Positions 35,574-44,683 of a stretch of 64,000 nt of DNA are shown here, piece after piece. Origin of the DNA: Asanoa sp040676615. Lineage in GTDB: Bacteria; Actinomycetota; Actinomycetes; Mycobacteriales; Micromonosporaceae. The number at the start of each line of letters is the position of its first letter. Within the stretch, counting starts at the first letter, position 1. The DNA is taken from the NCBI RefSeq assembly GCF_040676615.1, contig NZ_JBFAPI010000024.1, positions 1-64,000 of the forward strand, written 5' to 3'. The notes under the pieces are model-generated. The model ran no database searches and was not told the origin of the DNA. It saw only the letters and a program-made list of their open reading frames with translations. The position numbers and the translations under genes are program-made.

Positions 35574-35861
35574 GTGATCACCGCGATCGTCCTGATCGAC
35601 TGCGAGGCCGACTCGATCCCCGAGGTCGCCGAGAAGCTCGCCGACCTCGACGGCGTCAGCGAGGTCTACTCCGTCGCCGGCGGCGTCGATCTCATCGCCA
35701 TCGTCCGGGTCCGCGAGTTCGACCAGATCGCCGACGTGATCGCGGGCCGCATCTCCAAGGTCGACGGTGTCATCAACACCGACTCGCACATCGCGTTCCG
35801 GGCCTACTCGCAGCACGACCTCGACGCGGCCTTCGCGATCGGTCTCCGTGAGTCCGACTGA
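35574..35861 (+). CDS. Stand-alone Lrp/AsnC ligand-binding (RAM) domain protein
   Basis: 95 residues, only the RAM domain of Lrp/AsnC regulators: AIVLIDCEADSIPEVAEKL, VSEVYSVAGGVDLIAIVRV, and VDGVINTDSHIAF. There is no DNA-binding domain. Such proteins form dimers and higher rings and may sense amino acids or modulate other Lrp proteins. GTG at 35574 with GAGAGGAG eight bases upstream. Overlaps the next gene by 14 bases. Confidence 0.88.
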   Translation: MITAIVLIDCEADSIPEVAEKLADLDGVSEVYSVAGGVDLIAIVRVREFDQIADVIAGRISKVDGVINTDSHIAFRAYSQHDLDAAFAIGLRESD

Positions 35862-36684
35862 CCGGTTCGTCGACCGCGGCACCGACCGGCTCGCGCTGCG
35901 CTTCTACCCGGCGCCCTCCGAGACCGCGTCGGTCGCGGTGATCCTGCCCGCGATGGGCGCGGCCGGCCGCTTCTACCGCCCGCTGGCCGAGTCGCTCGGC
36001 GCCGCGGGCTTCGCGGTGGTGGTCGCCGACCTGCGCGGCACCGGCGGCAGCACGCCCACACCCAGCCGGGCGTCCGGCTACGGCTACGCCGACCTGGCCG
36101 ACGACGTGGGCGCGGTCGTCGACGCGCTCAAGGCCGACTACGCCGACCGCCCGGTCGTCCTGGTCGGCCATTCGTTGGGCGGCCAGGCCGGGCTGCTGCA
36201 CCTGGCCACCGCGCCGGACGCACCGGTCGCCGGCATCGCGCTGGTGGCGGCCGCGGTGCCCTACTGGCGCGCGTACGGCCGGCACAGCCCCACCATCCTG
36301 CTCTACACCCAGTGGATCGCCGCCACGGCCGCGCTGCTGCGGATCTGGCCGGGCTGGTCGTTCGGCGGCCGCCAGGCCCGCCGGGTGATGGCCGACTGGG
36401 GCCGTTCCGCGCGCACCGGCCGTTTCCCGGTCGCCGGCGCCGAGGCCGCCCTGGCCGAGCTGACCGTCCCGGTGCTGGCGGTCAGCATCGATCACGATGT
36501 CTACACCCCGCACGCGGCGGTCGACCACACGGTCGGGAAGCTGCGCCGGGCCGCCGTCCGGCGCGAGCGGATCGCGCGGGTCGAGGCCGAGGGTCGCCCG
36601 GCCCATTTCGCGTGGGTACGCGCGCCCGAGGCGGTCACCGCCCTGATCACCGACTGGTTCGCCTCCCTGCCGCCGCACCGCTAG
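35848..36684 (+). CDS. Alpha/beta hydrolase
   Basis: 278 residues. Serine-hydrolase elbow VVLVGHSLGGQAG is intact, unlike in the hydrolase-like protein at 14610. Oxyanion region VAVILPAMGAAGRFY, acid candidate in AVSIDHDVYTP, and His in RPAHFAWVRAP. No signal peptide. Substrate unknown. The start GTG at 35848 lies within the AsnC-domain gene, giving a 14-base overlap and tight coupling; the frame is open further upstream, but that part is a shadow. Confidence 0.85.
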   Translation: MSPTDRFVDRGTDRLALRFYPAPSETASVAVILPAMGAAGRFYRPLAESLGAAGFAVVVADLRGTGGSTPTPSRASGYGYADLADDVGAVVDALKADYADRPVVLVGHSLGGQAGLLHLATAPDAPVAGIALVAAAVPYWRAYGRHSPTILLYTQWIAATAALLRIWPGWSFGGRQARRVMADWGRSARTGRFPVAGAEAALAELTVPVLAVSIDHDVYTPHAAVDHTVGKLRRAAVRRERIARVEAEGRPAHFAWVRAPEAVTALITDWFASLPPHR

Positions 36685-36828
36685 CCGCACACCCACCGTG
36701 ACCACGGGCCGCACACCAGCCGGCCGCGGGTCGCGCTGCGGCCGAGCGCGTGGCTGGGATCATCCGAACGACCATCGGCAAGATCCAACCAACCGTCCGC
36801 CGGGAGATCATTTCGGTGGATCCGGTGT

Positions 36829-37362
36829 GTGAGCAGGCGCTATACCCTGTGGAGTATGTGGCGGCCCAACAACGTGCAGTTCTGTCTCGACCGGATCGGT
36901 GCGTCCGCTCCCGGCTGGTCCACGTTGGTCGTCGCCGGCACCGTCACCACCCGGGCTACCCCGGAGCAGGTCTGGGCCGTCTGGAGCGACCTGGGAGGTT
37001 GGCCGCGCTGGTCGCCGCTGCACAAGGCGACCGCCTGGGTCAGCCGGCCCGGCTTCGTGCGGAGCGCCCAGTTCAACCAGACCCTGGCCCTCGGCTTCCC
37101 GGCGGGAACGACCACCCGACTCGTCACGCTCGACGACGTCGAGACGCTGCGCCAGGTGAGCTGGTCAAGCGCCGCCGGCGACCTGACGTCGTGCCACTCG
37201 TGGAGTTTCACCCCGCAGGCCGACGGCGGCACCCGGATCAGCAACGTGCTGGCGCTCACCGGCCGGGCCATCGGCCTGCTCCGCCCACTGGTCGCCAACC
37301 GCTGGAACAGGCAGTTCCAACGGGCCGTCGAGCGCCTCGCCCAGGCCGCGGCCGAGGCCTAG
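36829..37362 (+). CDS. SRPBCC-family protein
   Basis: About 177 residues. START-like fold: VAGTVTTRATPEQVWAVWSD, WPRWSPLHKAT, central strands, and a C-terminal helix (NRQFQRAVERLAQAAAEA). Probably binds a hydrophobic small molecule. GTG at 36829 has a weak GGTGGA before it; ATG at 36856 (MWRPNNVQF) is a good alternative start. Its TAG stop shares CTAG with the convergent zinc-ribbon gene. Confidence 0.8.
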   Translation: MSRRYTLWSMWRPNNVQFCLDRIGASAPGWSTLVVAGTVTTRATPEQVWAVWSDLGGWPRWSPLHKATAWVSRPGFVRSAQFNQTLALGFPAGTTTRLVTLDDVETLRQVSWSSAAGDLTSCHSWSFTPQADGGTRISNVLALTGRAIGLLRPLVANRWNRQFQRAVERLAQAAAEA

Positions 37363-37541
37363 GCGGCGCGGCGCTGCTCGGGGGCGACCCCGCCCTTTCG
37401 GCTGGATCGCAGCCACACCGTCACCGGCGTGATGACCAGGGCGGCGCCGCAACCCTCGCAGACCAGGTCTTCGCCGGGCGGCGACACCAGCGGAAGTGCG
37501 GTCTGACACACGGCACAGGTGAGTTCCTCTTCGCCACGCAT
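37359..37541 (-). CDS. Small zinc-ribbon protein
   Basis: 60 residues. Two CxxC pairs, CAVC near residue 9 and CEGC near residue 29, form a zinc ribbon; the tail is basic (LRSSRKGG). ATG at 37541 with AAAGGAGA five to six bases before it is the clear start. Downstream of no other gene and ending against the SRPBCC gene. Function unknown. Confidence 0.8.
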   Translation of the reverse strand: MRGEEELTCAVCQTALPLVSPPGEDLVCEGCGAALVITPVTVWLRSSRKGGVAPEQRRAA

Positions 37542-37660
37542 GGCGTCTCCTTTCGAAGAGCGGAACCCCGGAACACGAGCGGCGGTCAGCACCACTCAAG
37601 GGCCACGCTGCCACGCGGGTACGCCACACCGTGGGAACCGGGTCGGCGTGTCGCTGATGC

Positions 37661-37701
37661 ACGAAAGGCGAGGATCCGCCCGGGATCCTCGCCTTTCGTG
37701 G
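37661..37701 (-). terminator. Terminator hairpin after qcrB
   Basis: Perfect 18-bp inverted repeat (CACGAAAGGCGAGGATCC and its complement) with a five-base loop, seven bases beyond the qcrB stop. No T-tract, as usual in actinobacteria. Confidence 0.85.
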
Positions 37702-37708
37702 GGAACAG

Positions 37709-39313
37709 CTACTTCTTGGCCTCGATCTCGCGCCGTTCCGGCGCGGCCTCGATCGGCGGGTGGCCGGGCGAGACCGGCGCCTCGGCGGGCCGCTCGAGCG
37801 GGCGGAAGAAGCCCTTGAGCGACGGGCCCAGCGCACCGAGCCGGTTCATCTTCTTCGGGACGACCCAGCCGGCGTACTCCAGTTCCTCGTGGTCGTGGCC
37901 CAGCGGCTGGTGCACCTCGTAGAAGCGCCCGTCGGGAGCCCGGCGGATGATGCCCGTCTCGACGCCGTGCGCCAGCACCTCGCGGTCGTGCTGCTGGAGG
38001 CCCAGGCAGATCCGGTAGGCGACCCAGTAGAACAACGGCGGCAGGACCAGCAGGCCGATGCGGCCGGCCCAGGTCATCGCGTTCAAGCTGATGTTGAACT
38101 TGTCGGCGATCACGTCGTTGCCACCGGAGAGCACCAGGACGATGAAGAACGTCACCGCCATGGCACCGAGCGCGGTGCGCTGGGGCACGTCGCGAGGGCG
38201 CTGGAGCAGGTTGTGGATCCTGTTGTCCCGGTTGAGCCGCGCTTCGATGAACGGATAGAGCATCGGCAGCGTGGTCAGCAGGCCGGGCAGCACCACCGTC
38301 GGCCAGAAGATCGGCGGGATCACGTAGCCGTCGCCGATGCCGATGTTGATCTGCCAGGCCGGCATCAGACGGGTCGAGCCGTCGAGGAACATGACGTACC
38401 AGTCGGGCTGGGACGCCGCCGACACGACACCGGCCTCGTAGGGGCCGAACAGCCAGATCGGGTTGATCTGCAAAGCGCCCGCGAGGATCGCGATCACGCC
38501 GGCCACGGCCATGAAGAAGCCGGCCTGCTTGATCGTGTAGCGCGGGAAGAAGCGCTCGCCGACCACGTTGGAGTTGGTCCGGCCGGGACCGGGCCACTGG
38601 GTGTGCTTCTGCTTGAACACCAGGGCGAGGTGCACGGTGATCAGCGCCACCAGGATGGCCGGGATCAGCAGCACGTGGACGATGAAGAACCGGCTGATGA
38701 TGATGTCGCCCGGGAACTCGCCGTTGAAGATCGACGAGGTGGCCCAGGTGCCGATCAGCGGGATGGAGAGCATGATCGCCGAGGCGATCCGCAGGCCCGT
38801 GCCGGACAGCGCGTCGTCGGGGAGCGAGTAGCCGGTGAAGCCCTCGAGGAAAGCGACCCAGAACAGCAGCGAGCCGATGATCCAGTTGAGCTCGCGCGGC
38901 TTGCGGAAGGCACCGGTGAAGAAGATGCGCAGCATGTGCACGACGATCGCGGCCACGAAGACCAGCGCCGCCCAGTGGTGCATCTGACGCATGATCAGAC
39001 CGCCCCGGACGTCGAACGACAGGTCGAGCGACGACGCGTAGGCGGCGGACATGTGCACGCCCCGCAGCGGCGCGTAGCTGCCGTCGTAGACGACCTCCTT
39101 GAGCGATGGCTCGAAGAAGAGCGTCAGGAACGTGCCGGTCAGCAGCAGGACGATGAACGAGAACAGCGCGATCTCGCCCAGCAGGAACGACCAGTGGTCC
39201 GGGAAGACCTTGTTGATGATGCCGCGCAGCGGCGTGGCTACGCCAAGCCGGTCCTCGACCTCGTTGCCGGCCTTGGCCGGCAGGGTGTTCAGGTCAATCT
39301 TTCGGCGCTTCAC
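37709..39313 (-). CDS. qcrB: Cytochrome bc1 complex cytochrome b subunit
   Basis: 534 residues. Core of the menaquinol:cytochrome c oxidoreductase in the cytoplasmic membrane. Eight or more membrane segments; heme-binding histidines lie in MRQMHHWAALVFVAAIVVHM and FFIVHVLLIPAILVALITVH. The quinol site segment is GLLTTLPMLYPFIEARL. The C-terminal extension of about 120 residues is typical of actinobacterial QcrB. GTG at 39313 overlaps the qcrA stop (GTGA). Last gene of ctaE-qcrC-qcrA-qcrB. Confidence 0.96.
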   Translation of the reverse strand: MKRRKIDLNTLPAKAGNEVEDRLGVATPLRGIINKVFPDHWSFLLGEIALFSFIVLLLTGTFLTLFFEPSLKEVVYDGSYAPLRGVHMSAAYASSLDLSFDVRGGLIMRQMHHWAALVFVAAIVVHMLRIFFTGAFRKPRELNWIIGSLLFWVAFLEGFTGYSLPDDALSGTGLRIASAIMLSIPLIGTWATSSIFNGEFPGDIIISRFFIVHVLLIPAILVALITVHLALVFKQKHTQWPGPGRTNSNVVGERFFPRYTIKQAGFFMAVAGVIAILAGALQINPIWLFGPYEAGVVSAASQPDWYVMFLDGSTRLMPAWQINIGIGDGYVIPPIFWPTVVLPGLLTTLPMLYPFIEARLNRDNRIHNLLQRPRDVPQRTALGAMAVTFFIVLVLSGGNDVIADKFNISLNAMTWAGRIGLLVLPPLFYWVAYRICLGLQQHDREVLAHGVETGIIRRAPDGRFYEVHQPLGHDHEELEYAGWVVPKKMNRLGALGPSLKGFFRPLERPAEAPVSPGHPPIEAAPERREIEAKK

Positions 39314-40446
39314 GGCCGCTCCCAGAAGTCAGGTCCGACAGTGGAAAGATAGTCCGACCTCGCCACGAAGTATCCCTCGTCGTCGACGCCCAGCGGAAGC
39401 TGCGGAAGACTCCGGCTCGCGGGGCCGAACACCGGCTTGGCGTTCTCGGTGATTTGGAACTGCGACTGGTGACACGGGCAGAGCAGGCGGTTGGTCTGCT
39501 GCTCGTAGAGGCTCGCGGGACAACCCGCGTGGGTGCAGATCTTCGAGAACGCGATGAAGTCGCCGTACATGAAGCCGGCACGGCTGTAGGTGTCGTGCGG
39601 CAGGCCCTTGACGTTGCTGGCCCGCGCTACGGCGGCGTCGTCGGGACGCAGGTGGATCAGCAGCGTCGGCGAGTCGGCGTGCGCGTTGGTGGCGCCTTCC
39701 GGGATGCCGGGGAAGACCGTCATCTGGCCACCGGCGCTCACGTCGGCCGGGCGGACGGGCGTGCCGTCGTCGCGGGTCATCCGGACCAGCCGGGTGCCGC
39801 CGCCGGGCTCCTTGATGGGTGCCCAGCCGGTGGTGAACATCTGGTTGTCGGCGTGCGGGTTCTTGATCAGGCCGCCCAGGATCGGCGCGGCGATGACCAC
39901 GGCGACCGGCGCGAGACCGGCCGCGGCCGCGAGCCCGAGCAGCGGGCGCCGCTTCACGCCGAGCTCCTCGACCATGTAGGCGAGCGTCTGGCCGACCGCG
40001 CGGCGGTCGCCCTCCGGAGAGCCGCCGTCGTGCCGGTCCTGGATCGAGACCTCGCGCGGGAGCAGCTTCTTGCCCCAGGTCAGGATGCCGAAAGCGATGA
40101 ACATGAACATCAGGCCGAGGGTGATGCCGAGCAGCGGCGTGTAGTACTTGTAGAGCACGTCGCCGGTCTTCCACCGCCACGGCCAGACGATGTAGAGGAC
40201 CACGAAGGCCGTGCCGAACAGCCCGGTGAGCAGGAAGAACAGCGAGACGGTGCGGTTCATCCGGCGCTCGAGCCTCGAACCCTTCTCCGGGTACTGCGGC
40301 TCGTAGTGCACGATCTCGACGCCGTCCTGGCGGGCGGCGGCCTTGACCTTCTCGAAACGCGTCGTACGCGGGTCGTCGTAGTCGATCTCCTCCGGAACGG
40401 GCGACCCGTGGCCGTTGCCGTTGGACCCGGTGGTCTGGACTGTCAT
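39310..40446 (-). CDS. qcrA: Rieske iron-sulfur subunit of bc1 complex
   Basis: 378 residues. Three membrane segments (about 67-88, 103-122, 172-194), the extended actinobacterial form. Rieske cluster: Cys304 and His306 in CTHAGC, Cys323 and His326 in CPCH; Cys309 and Cys325 form the disulfide. Passes electrons from quinol to the diheme cytochrome. ATG at 40446 overlaps the qcrC stop (ATGA). Confidence 0.96.
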   Translation of the reverse strand: MTVQTTGSNGNGHGSPVPEEIDYDDPRTTRFEKVKAAARQDGVEIVHYEPQYPEKGSRLERRMNRTVSLFFLLTGLFGTAFVVLYIVWPWRWKTGDVLYKYYTPLLGITLGLMFMFIAFGILTWGKKLLPREVSIQDRHDGGSPEGDRRAVGQTLAYMVEELGVKRRPLLGLAAAAGLAPVAVVIAAPILGGLIKNPHADNQMFTTGWAPIKEPGGGTRLVRMTRDDGTPVRPADVSAGGQMTVFPGIPEGATNAHADSPTLLIHLRPDDAAVARASNVKGLPHDTYSRAGFMYGDFIAFSKICTHAGCPASLYEQQTNRLLCPCHQSQFQITENAKPVFGPASRSLPQLPLGVDDEGYFVARSDYLSTVGPDFWERP

Positions 40447-41273
40447 GACTTCCCCGCAATCCACAGTGCCGTGAAGATCAGCGCGGTGATGCCCACGACG
40501 AAGACCGCCAGGCCCTCCGTCGTCGGACCGAGCCGGCCGAGGTTGAAACCGCCCGGATCCCGGTCCTTCAGCGTCTCCTGCACATAGGCGATCACGTCGC
40601 GCTTCTGCTCCGGAGTGAGCTGGTTGTCACCGAAGACCGGCATGTTCTGCGGGCCGGAGAGCATCGCGGCCCAGATGACCCGGTCGCTGGTGTCGCTGAG
40701 CCGGGGGGCGAACTTGCCCGAGGAGAGCGCGCCGCCCCCGCCGCCGAAGGCGTGGCACGACGAGCAGTTGAGCCGGAAGATCTGGCCACCCGCGGCGACG
40801 TCACCGCCGGAGTGCAGGTCAGTGCCTTGCGGCAGGTCGGGACCGCCGCCGAGCTCCTGCACGTACTGCGCGATCTGGCGGGTCTGCTCTTCGTTGAAGA
40901 CCGGGGGCTTCTCGACCGCCTGCGCGCTCTGTTGGCCGAGCGGCATGCGGCCGGTGCTCACCTGGAACTCGACGGAGGCGGCGCCGACGCCGACCAGGCT
41001 CGGGCCGCGGCCCTGGATGCCCTGGGCATTCATGCCATGGCAGCTGATGCAGCTGTTGTCGAACAGCGCCTTGCCCTCCATGGCGGCCGGCGACAGCGGC
41101 GCGTCCTCGGCCGAGATCGCCGGTGCGAAAGCGGTGTAGAGGCCGCCGGCCAGCACGAGGGCCGCGATCAGCCGGACGGCCGAGGCCGCACGACGGCGGG
41201 CCCGGCTCCGCGGCACGGCGCGCCGACTGCGCATCCGGGCGAGCAGACCGCCGGACCGGTGCGGAGATGTCAT
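40443..41273 (-). CDS. qcrC: Diheme cytochrome c subunit of bc1 complex
   Basis: 276 residues. N-terminal membrane segment (about 33-53), two CxxCH heme sites: CISCH at 75-79 and CSSCH at 170-174, and a C-terminal membrane anchor (LAVFVVGITALIFTALWIA). The diheme form makes a bc1-aa3 supercomplex without soluble cytochrome c. ATG at 41273 overlaps the stop of a possible short ORF (TGATG). Confidence 0.96.
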   Translation of the reverse strand: MTSPHRSGGLLARMRSRRAVPRSRARRRAASAVRLIAALVLAGGLYTAFAPAISAEDAPLSPAAMEGKALFDNSCISCHGMNAQGIQGRGPSLVGVGAASVEFQVSTGRMPLGQQSAQAVEKPPVFNEEQTRQIAQYVQELGGGPDLPQGTDLHSGGDVAAGGQIFRLNCSSCHAFGGGGGALSSGKFAPRLSDTSDRVIWAAMLSGPQNMPVFGDNQLTPEQKRDVIAYVQETLKDRDPGGFNLGRLGPTTEGLAVFVVGITALIFTALWIAGKS

Positions 41274-41344
41274 CAGGCTTTGTCCTTCACGGGTGTGCGA
41301 CCTTGTCCCTTGGACGACGCGGGGGTCGGAAACGTGACGCTCAT
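41273..41344 (-). CDS. Possible 23-codon ORF between ctaE and qcrC
   Basis: MSVTFPTPASSKGQGRTPVK and three more residues, ending TGA that overlaps the qcrC ATG as TGATG. It fills the gap between ctaE and qcrC. No ribosome site of its own. It may be a coupling ORF that delivers ribosomes to qcrC, or chance. Confidence 0.3.
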   Translation of the reverse strand: MSVTFPTPASSKGQGRTPVKDKA

Positions 41345-41346
41345 GA

Positions 41347-41946
41347 TCACTGGAGACCGTAGATCATGAGGAAGAGTCCGATCCACACGACGTCGACGAA
41401 GTGCCAGTAGTAGGACACGACGATGGCGGTCGTGGCCTGCGCCGGGGTGAAGCGCCCCATCGTCGTTCGGATCATGTAGATGATGAAGGCGAGGAGACCG
41501 CCGGCCACGTGAAGGCCGTGGAAGCCGGTGGTCAGGTAGAACATGGACCCGTAGCCATCCCCGTTGATCTTGATGCCCTCGGGGACCAGGTTGTGGTATT
41601 CGAAGAGCTGGCCGCACAGGAAGGTCAGACCCATCAGGAAGGTCAAGGTGAACCACTGCCGCAGCTTGAACACGTCACCGCGCTCGGCCGCGAACACGCC
41701 CATCTGACAGGTGATCGACGAGAGCACCAGGATGACCGTGAACGTCGTCGCGTAGGGGACGTTCAGCTCGGGCGTATGTTCCGCCCACAGCTGCGGCGCC
41801 GCGGCGCGGATCGAGAAGTACATCGCGAACAAAGCCGCGAAGAACATCAGTTCGCTGGAGAGCCAGACGATGGTTCCCACGCTGACCATGTTTGGTCTCG
41901 TCAGGGAATGGATCCGGCTCTTGTCGATCGCTGGGGCCGCAGTCAC
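41347..41946 (-). CDS. ctaE: Cytochrome c oxidase subunit III
   Basis: 199 residues, five membrane segments, with SRIHSLTRPNMVSVGTIVWL and SSELMFFAALFAMYF at the N-terminus and the subunit III signature GFHGLHVAGGLLAF, then YYWHFVDVVWIGLF. Part of the aa3 terminal oxidase in the membrane. GTG start at 41946; the frame runs further but the extra part is not family sequence. No good ribosome site is seen, and AATAAT lies close upstream, so a leaderless start is possible. Confidence 0.95.
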   Translation of the reverse strand: MTAAPAIDKSRIHSLTRPNMVSVGTIVWLSSELMFFAALFAMYFSIRAAAPQLWAEHTPELNVPYATTFTVILVLSSITCQMGVFAAERGDVFKLRQWFTLTFLMGLTFLCGQLFEYHNLVPEGIKINGDGYGSMFYLTTGFHGLHVAGGLLAFIIYMIRTTMGRFTPAQATTAIVVSYYWHFVDVVWIGLFLMIYGLQ

Positions 41947-42049
41947 GCGGTCATTATTGCGCCCTACGAGCGAAGACGATCGCGGGGGTGCGCCCGGCGC
42001 GTCGCGGCCCGGCAAATTGCCGCAAGCCACCACGGACTAGCCTGACTGC

Positions 42050-42973
42050 GTGATCCTGGCAGAAACGCCGCCGCCGTTCAGTGTGGCGTCGGTCTTCACG
42101 GAGATCCGGCTCAATAGCTGGATCGCGGTCGTGCTGGTCGTGGCGGCCGGTCTCTACCTCTACGGCGTGCACAAGCTGCGGGTGCGCGGCGACCGTTGGC
42201 CGCTGTCCCGCACTCTTCTGTTCCTCGTTCCGGGCCTCGGCGGTATCGCCTCGGTTACGGTCAGTGGCCTGCACGCCTACGACGAGACCCTGCTCTCCGT
42301 CCACATGGTGCAGCACATGGTGCTCTCCATGGTCGCGCCGATCTTCCTGGCCCTCGGCGCGCCGATGACGCTGGCCCTGCGCACCCTGCACGGCGCGCCG
42401 CGCCGCCGGCTGCTGGCCGTCGTGCACAGCCGGGTCGCCAAGGTCCTCACCTTCCCGCTGGTGGCGTTCGGCCTGTTCGTGGCCACGCCGTTCGCGCTCT
42501 ACTTCACCAGCCTCTACGAGCAGACGCTGCGGCACACCTGGCTGCACGAACTGACCCACGCGCACTTCATCCTGGTCGGCTGCCTGTTCTTCTGGCCGCT
42601 GCTCGGCCTCGACCCGCTGCCCGGCCGCTGGCCCTACCCGGCGCGGGCGCTGCTGATGCTGCTCTCGGTGCCGTTCCACACGGTGCTCGGGCTGACCATC
42701 ATGCAGAGCACCACACTGCTCGGCGGCGGTTACTACCCGTCACTGCACCTGGACTGGGTGAACCCGTTCGACGACCAGCAGGTGGCCGGCGGCATCCTCT
42801 GGGCGGGCGGCGAGTTCGTCAGTGTGACGATGATCGCGGTGCTGGTGGTGCAATGGATCAAAGCCTCCGAGCGGGAGGCCCGGCGGATCGACCGGGAGCT
42901 CGACCGGCAGGAGGCCCGGGAGCGGGCTCAAGATCAAAACGACGCGACGGTACGATCGGCGGCGCGCGACTAA
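42050..42973 (+). CDS. Cytochrome c oxidase assembly protein (CtaG_caa3 type)
   Basis: 307 residues, seven or so membrane segments. Conserved histidines appear in SVHMVQHMVLSMVAP, ELTHAHFILVGCLFFWPLLG and VPFHTVLGL, the family pattern. Thought to help deliver copper to the oxidase. The C-terminus is charged and helical (EREARRIDRELDRQEARER). GTG start at 42050. Divergent from ctaE, supporting a role in assembling the same oxidase. Confidence 0.9.
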   Translation: MILAETPPPFSVASVFTEIRLNSWIAVVLVVAAGLYLYGVHKLRVRGDRWPLSRTLLFLVPGLGGIASVTVSGLHAYDETLLSVHMVQHMVLSMVAPIFLALGAPMTLALRTLHGAPRRRLLAVVHSRVAKVLTFPLVAFGLFVATPFALYFTSLYEQTLRHTWLHELTHAHFILVGCLFFWPLLGLDPLPGRWPYPARALLMLLSVPFHTVLGLTIMQSTTLLGGGYYPSLHLDWVNPFDDQQVAGGILWAGGEFVSVTMIAVLVVQWIKASEREARRIDRELDRQEARERAQDQNDATVRSAARD

Positions 42974-42991
42974 TCACGTGGGAGCCTTTCG

Positions 42992-43408
42992 ATGACCGAC
43001 CGCACGTACACCGTCCTGCTCTACAGCGACGACCCCAAGGTGCGCGACCGGATGCGCCTGGCCGTGGGCACCCGGCCGGCGGCTGACCTGCTGGTCGAGT
43101 TCGTCGAGGCCGACGACTACGACGCCTGCGTCCGCCTGGTCGACGACTACGAGATCGACCTGATGCTGCTCGACGGCGAGGCGACCCCGGCCGGTGGCCT
43201 GGGCCTGGCCCGGCAGATCAAGGACGACCGCCCCAACGCCGCCCCGCCCGTGTGCGTGGTGATCGCGCGGGCCGCCGATCGCTGGCTGGCCGCCTACGCG
43301 CAGGTCGAGGGCACGCTGATGTTCCCGCTCGACCCGATCGAGACCGGCCGCACCGTGGCGGCGATGCTGCGCTCCTACGCCGCTGGCGGGCCGGTCACCG
43401 CCGCCTGA
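42992..43408 (+). CDS. Single receiver-like domain protein, atypical
   Basis: 138 residues with the fold of a response-regulator receiver: YTVLLYSDDPKVRDR with an acidic pair, then DLMLLDGEATPAGG with Asp61 in the phospho-acceptor place. The conserved Lys near the end is missing (LMFPLDP) and the Thr/Ser position reads VVIARA, so normal phosphorelay chemistry is doubtful. No output domain. ATG at 42992, 18 bases after the CtaG-like gene, likely in one transcript with it. Confidence 0.75.
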   Translation: MTDRTYTVLLYSDDPKVRDRMRLAVGTRPAADLLVEFVEADDYDACVRLVDDYEIDLMLLDGEATPAGGLGLARQIKDDRPNAAPPVCVVIARAADRWLAAYAQVEGTLMFPLDPIETGRTVAAMLRSYAAGGPVTAA

Positions 43409-43460
43409 CTGTCGGCGACACCCCTTCCACCCACCTCTGGCCCGCCTCGGGAGGCCCGTC

Positions 43461-44522
43461 ATGGGCGATCGGACCTGGCCCCACCTGCTCACCGCACTGC
43501 TGCGCGGCGAGGAGCTAGCGACGCCCGACACCGCCTGGGCGATGGGCGAGATCATGGCCGGGGCCGCGACCCCGGCCCAGATCGCCGCGTTCGTCGTGGC
43601 GTTGCAGGCCAAGGGTGAGACCCCGGCCGAGCTGGCCGGCCTGGTCGAGGCGATGCTGGCCGCGTCGGTCACCGTCGACCTGCCCGAGGAGATCCGGGCC
43701 GACGCGGTCGACGTGGTCGGCACCGGCGGCGACCGGGCCCACACGGTCAACATCTCGACGATGGCGGCCATCGTGGTGGCCGCGACCGGCGTCCGGGTGG
43801 TCAAGCACGGCAACCGGGCCGCGTCGTCGCTGTGCGGCACCGCCGACCTTCTCGAACACTTCGGCATCCCGCTCGAGCTGGGCCCGGCCGGGGTGGCCCG
43901 CACGGTGACCGAGGCGGGCATCGGCTTCTGCTTCGCGGCCCGGTTCCACCCGGGCATGCGGCACGCCGGCCCGATCCGGCGTGAGATCGGCGTGCCGACC
44001 GCCTTCAACTTCCTCGGCCCGCTGACCAACCCGGCGCGCCCCCGCTCCGGCCTGGTGGGCTGCTTCGACGCCCGGATGGCCCCGGTGATGGCGGCGGTCT
44101 TCGGCCGCCGCGGCGACTCGGTGCTCGTGGTCCGGGGCGAAGACGGCCTCGACGAGATCAGCACCGAGGCACCCACCCGGGTCTGGGCCGCCCGCGCCGG
44201 CACCGTGACCGAGACCCTCCTCGACCCCGTCGACCTGGGTCTCCCCCGCTCCGCACCCGGCGACCTGCGCGGCGGCGACGCGACCTTCAACGCCACGGCC
44301 GCCCGCCGCGTGTTCGCCGGCGAGAAGGGCCCGGTCCGCGACGCCACCCTGATCAACGCCGCGGCGGCCCTCGTAGCGCACGCAGGCGGCGCCGACGACC
44401 TCACCCAGGCCCTGACAGGGGCCTTGGACCAGGCAGCCACAGCCGTCGACTCAGGAGCCGCGGCAGCCCTCCTGGACCGCTGGGTAGCCGTAGCCCAGGC
44501 AGCGAGAGCCGACGGGCTGTAG
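43461..44522 (+). CDS. trpD: Anthranilate phosphoribosyltransferase
   Basis: 353 residues. Joins anthranilate and PRPP in tryptophan synthesis. PRPP site VVGTGGDRAHTVNISTM, then KHGNRAASSLCGTADLLE, the anthranilate/helical region GMRHAGPIRREIGVPT, and FNFLGPLTNPARP. ATG at 43461. No other trp gene is nearby; this isolated placement next to ctaE/qcr is also seen in mycobacteria (Rv2192c). Confidence 0.95.
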   Translation: MGDRTWPHLLTALLRGEELATPDTAWAMGEIMAGAATPAQIAAFVVALQAKGETPAELAGLVEAMLAASVTVDLPEEIRADAVDVVGTGGDRAHTVNISTMAAIVVAATGVRVVKHGNRAASSLCGTADLLEHFGIPLELGPAGVARTVTEAGIGFCFAARFHPGMRHAGPIRREIGVPTAFNFLGPLTNPARPRSGLVGCFDARMAPVMAAVFGRRGDSVLVVRGEDGLDEISTEAPTRVWAARAGTVTETLLDPVDLGLPRSAPGDLRGGDATFNATAARRVFAGEKGPVRDATLINAAAALVAHAGGADDLTQALTGALDQAATAVDSGAAAALLDRWVAVAQAARADGL

Positions 44523-44648
44523 CCACCACACCCCGACCGGCCACTGACCGGGTCAGGTCCGGGTATCCGAACCGCGACCGAAGGCGGACGCCGATAGTCC
44601 GGCGGGAGCGACGGCGCGTCCCCACGACGGACCCGGGAAACGCGAAAA

Positions 44649-44668
44649 GCCGGCCCGGAGGGGCCGGC
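44649..44668 (-). terminator. Terminator hairpin after ctaF
   Basis: GCCGGCCC/GGGCCGGC stem with a four-base loop; on the minus strand it is followed by CTTTTC, a short T-tract. Lies 16 bases beyond the ctaF stop. It could also end the convergent trpD transcript. Confidence 0.8.
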
Positions 44669-44683
44669 CTTCCGCGGAAGGAC

